From NCBI RefSeq assembly GCF_934561205.1, contig NZ_CAKTFU010000004.1, positions 130,512 to 194,511 on the forward strand: a stretch of DNA of 64,000 nucleotides, given 5' to 3'. Position 1 is the stretch's first letter, and each line of letters begins with the position of its first letter. A program made the translations under genes and the position numbers. This document shows, piece after piece, positions 63,896 through 64,000 of the stretch. The notes beneath the pieces were generated by a model. The model was not told the DNA's origin. It saw nothing but the letters and a program-made list of their open reading frames with translations, and searched no databases. The stretch comes from an uncultured Gemmiger sp. (GTDB lineage Bacteria; Bacillota; Clostridia; Oscillospirales; Ruminococcaceae).

Positions 63896-64000
63896 TTATT
63901 CCCCCTTGCGCAGTGTGTAGGTGATTTTCATCGTCTTGTCGGCGGTTTTTTCCACAGGAGAGTCCAGATCGTTGATGGTCGCCAGATAGTTGGGGCGCAT
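63896..64000 (-). CDS. Phage protein, partial
   Basis: A 34-codon frame ends at 63896; its first visible codon at the window edge is ATG, so it may be complete or cut. The protein is small and charged (DSPVEKTADKTMKITY). No family is recognised. It stops two bases before the endolysin start. Confidence 0.45.
   Translation of the reverse strand: MRPNYLATINDLDSPVEKTADKTMKITYTLRKGE

Larger units (their letters stand above)
62617..64000. mobile_element. Prophage, lysis end (continues past the window)
   Basis: Three minus-strand phage genes in the order tail/structural gene, endolysin, holin are followed by a terminator and the tRNA-derived site. This is the late end of a prophage. The integrase end is outside the window. 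Confidence 0.8.

Overview
The window is a GC-rich (roughly 58-60 % by eye), densely packed chromosome segment from a spore-lineage member of the Firmicutes. A methyl-independent MutSL pair with the MutL endonuclease motif, SepF/DivIVA, Spo0A, SpoIVB, YabP/YabQ, LuxS, CdaA/CdaR, RqcP and a bifunctional Rel all point to Clostridia. Base composition and protein style fit the Oscillospiraceae (Gemmiger/Subdoligranulum/Faecalibacterium relatives). That placement is an inference; no rRNA is present to confirm it.

Layout: 1-5335 mutS (5' end outside the window)-mutL-miaA. 5369-14940 is a plus-strand run: HlyD-like adaptor, sepF, ylmH, divIVA, ileS, lspA, rluD-type synthase, HAD hydrolase, a lone PTS EIIA and a DUF1294 protein. 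Then pta (plus), luxS and pyk (minus, pyk-luxS operon), and yajC with two small membrane proteins (plus). 20165-26315 is minus: XerC/D-type recombinase, an AT-richer pair of NUDIX genes with a flanking 88-bp repeat, then radA-sseB-DUF7916-GyrI-like. 26559-29444 (plus) pairs two integral membrane proteins (DUF5058 plus partner) with an anchored M20 peptidase.

29507-39377 is a nucleoside uptake and salvage locus: bmp-nupOPQ-pdp on minus, deoD-cdd and a second bmp-type lipoprotein on plus, with a radical SAM protein between. 39409-41383 holds a NYN/LOTUS-like protein and a THUMP-type RNA methyltransferase. 41532-44660 is the conserved mazG-hup-rqcP-yabP-yabQ-divIC-yabR block known from Bacillus. 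44825-59262 is a long minus-strand series: zinc-ribbon protein, nucleoside kinase, hemZ, MBL hydrolase, dtd, rel, recJ, XpaC-like, FAD dehydrogenase, cdaR, cdaA and a fused ispDF. A small plus-strand pair of unknown membrane proteins (59604-60155) sits downstream of the minus-strand spo0A and spoIVB.

From 62617 rightward the sequence is prophage. A 23-bp fragment of a tRNA 3' end (T-loop to CCA) marks the attachment site. It is followed by a holin, an M23 endolysin and a truncated phage gene, all on minus and running off the window. No CRISPR array, complete tRNA, rRNA or insertion sequence was seen.
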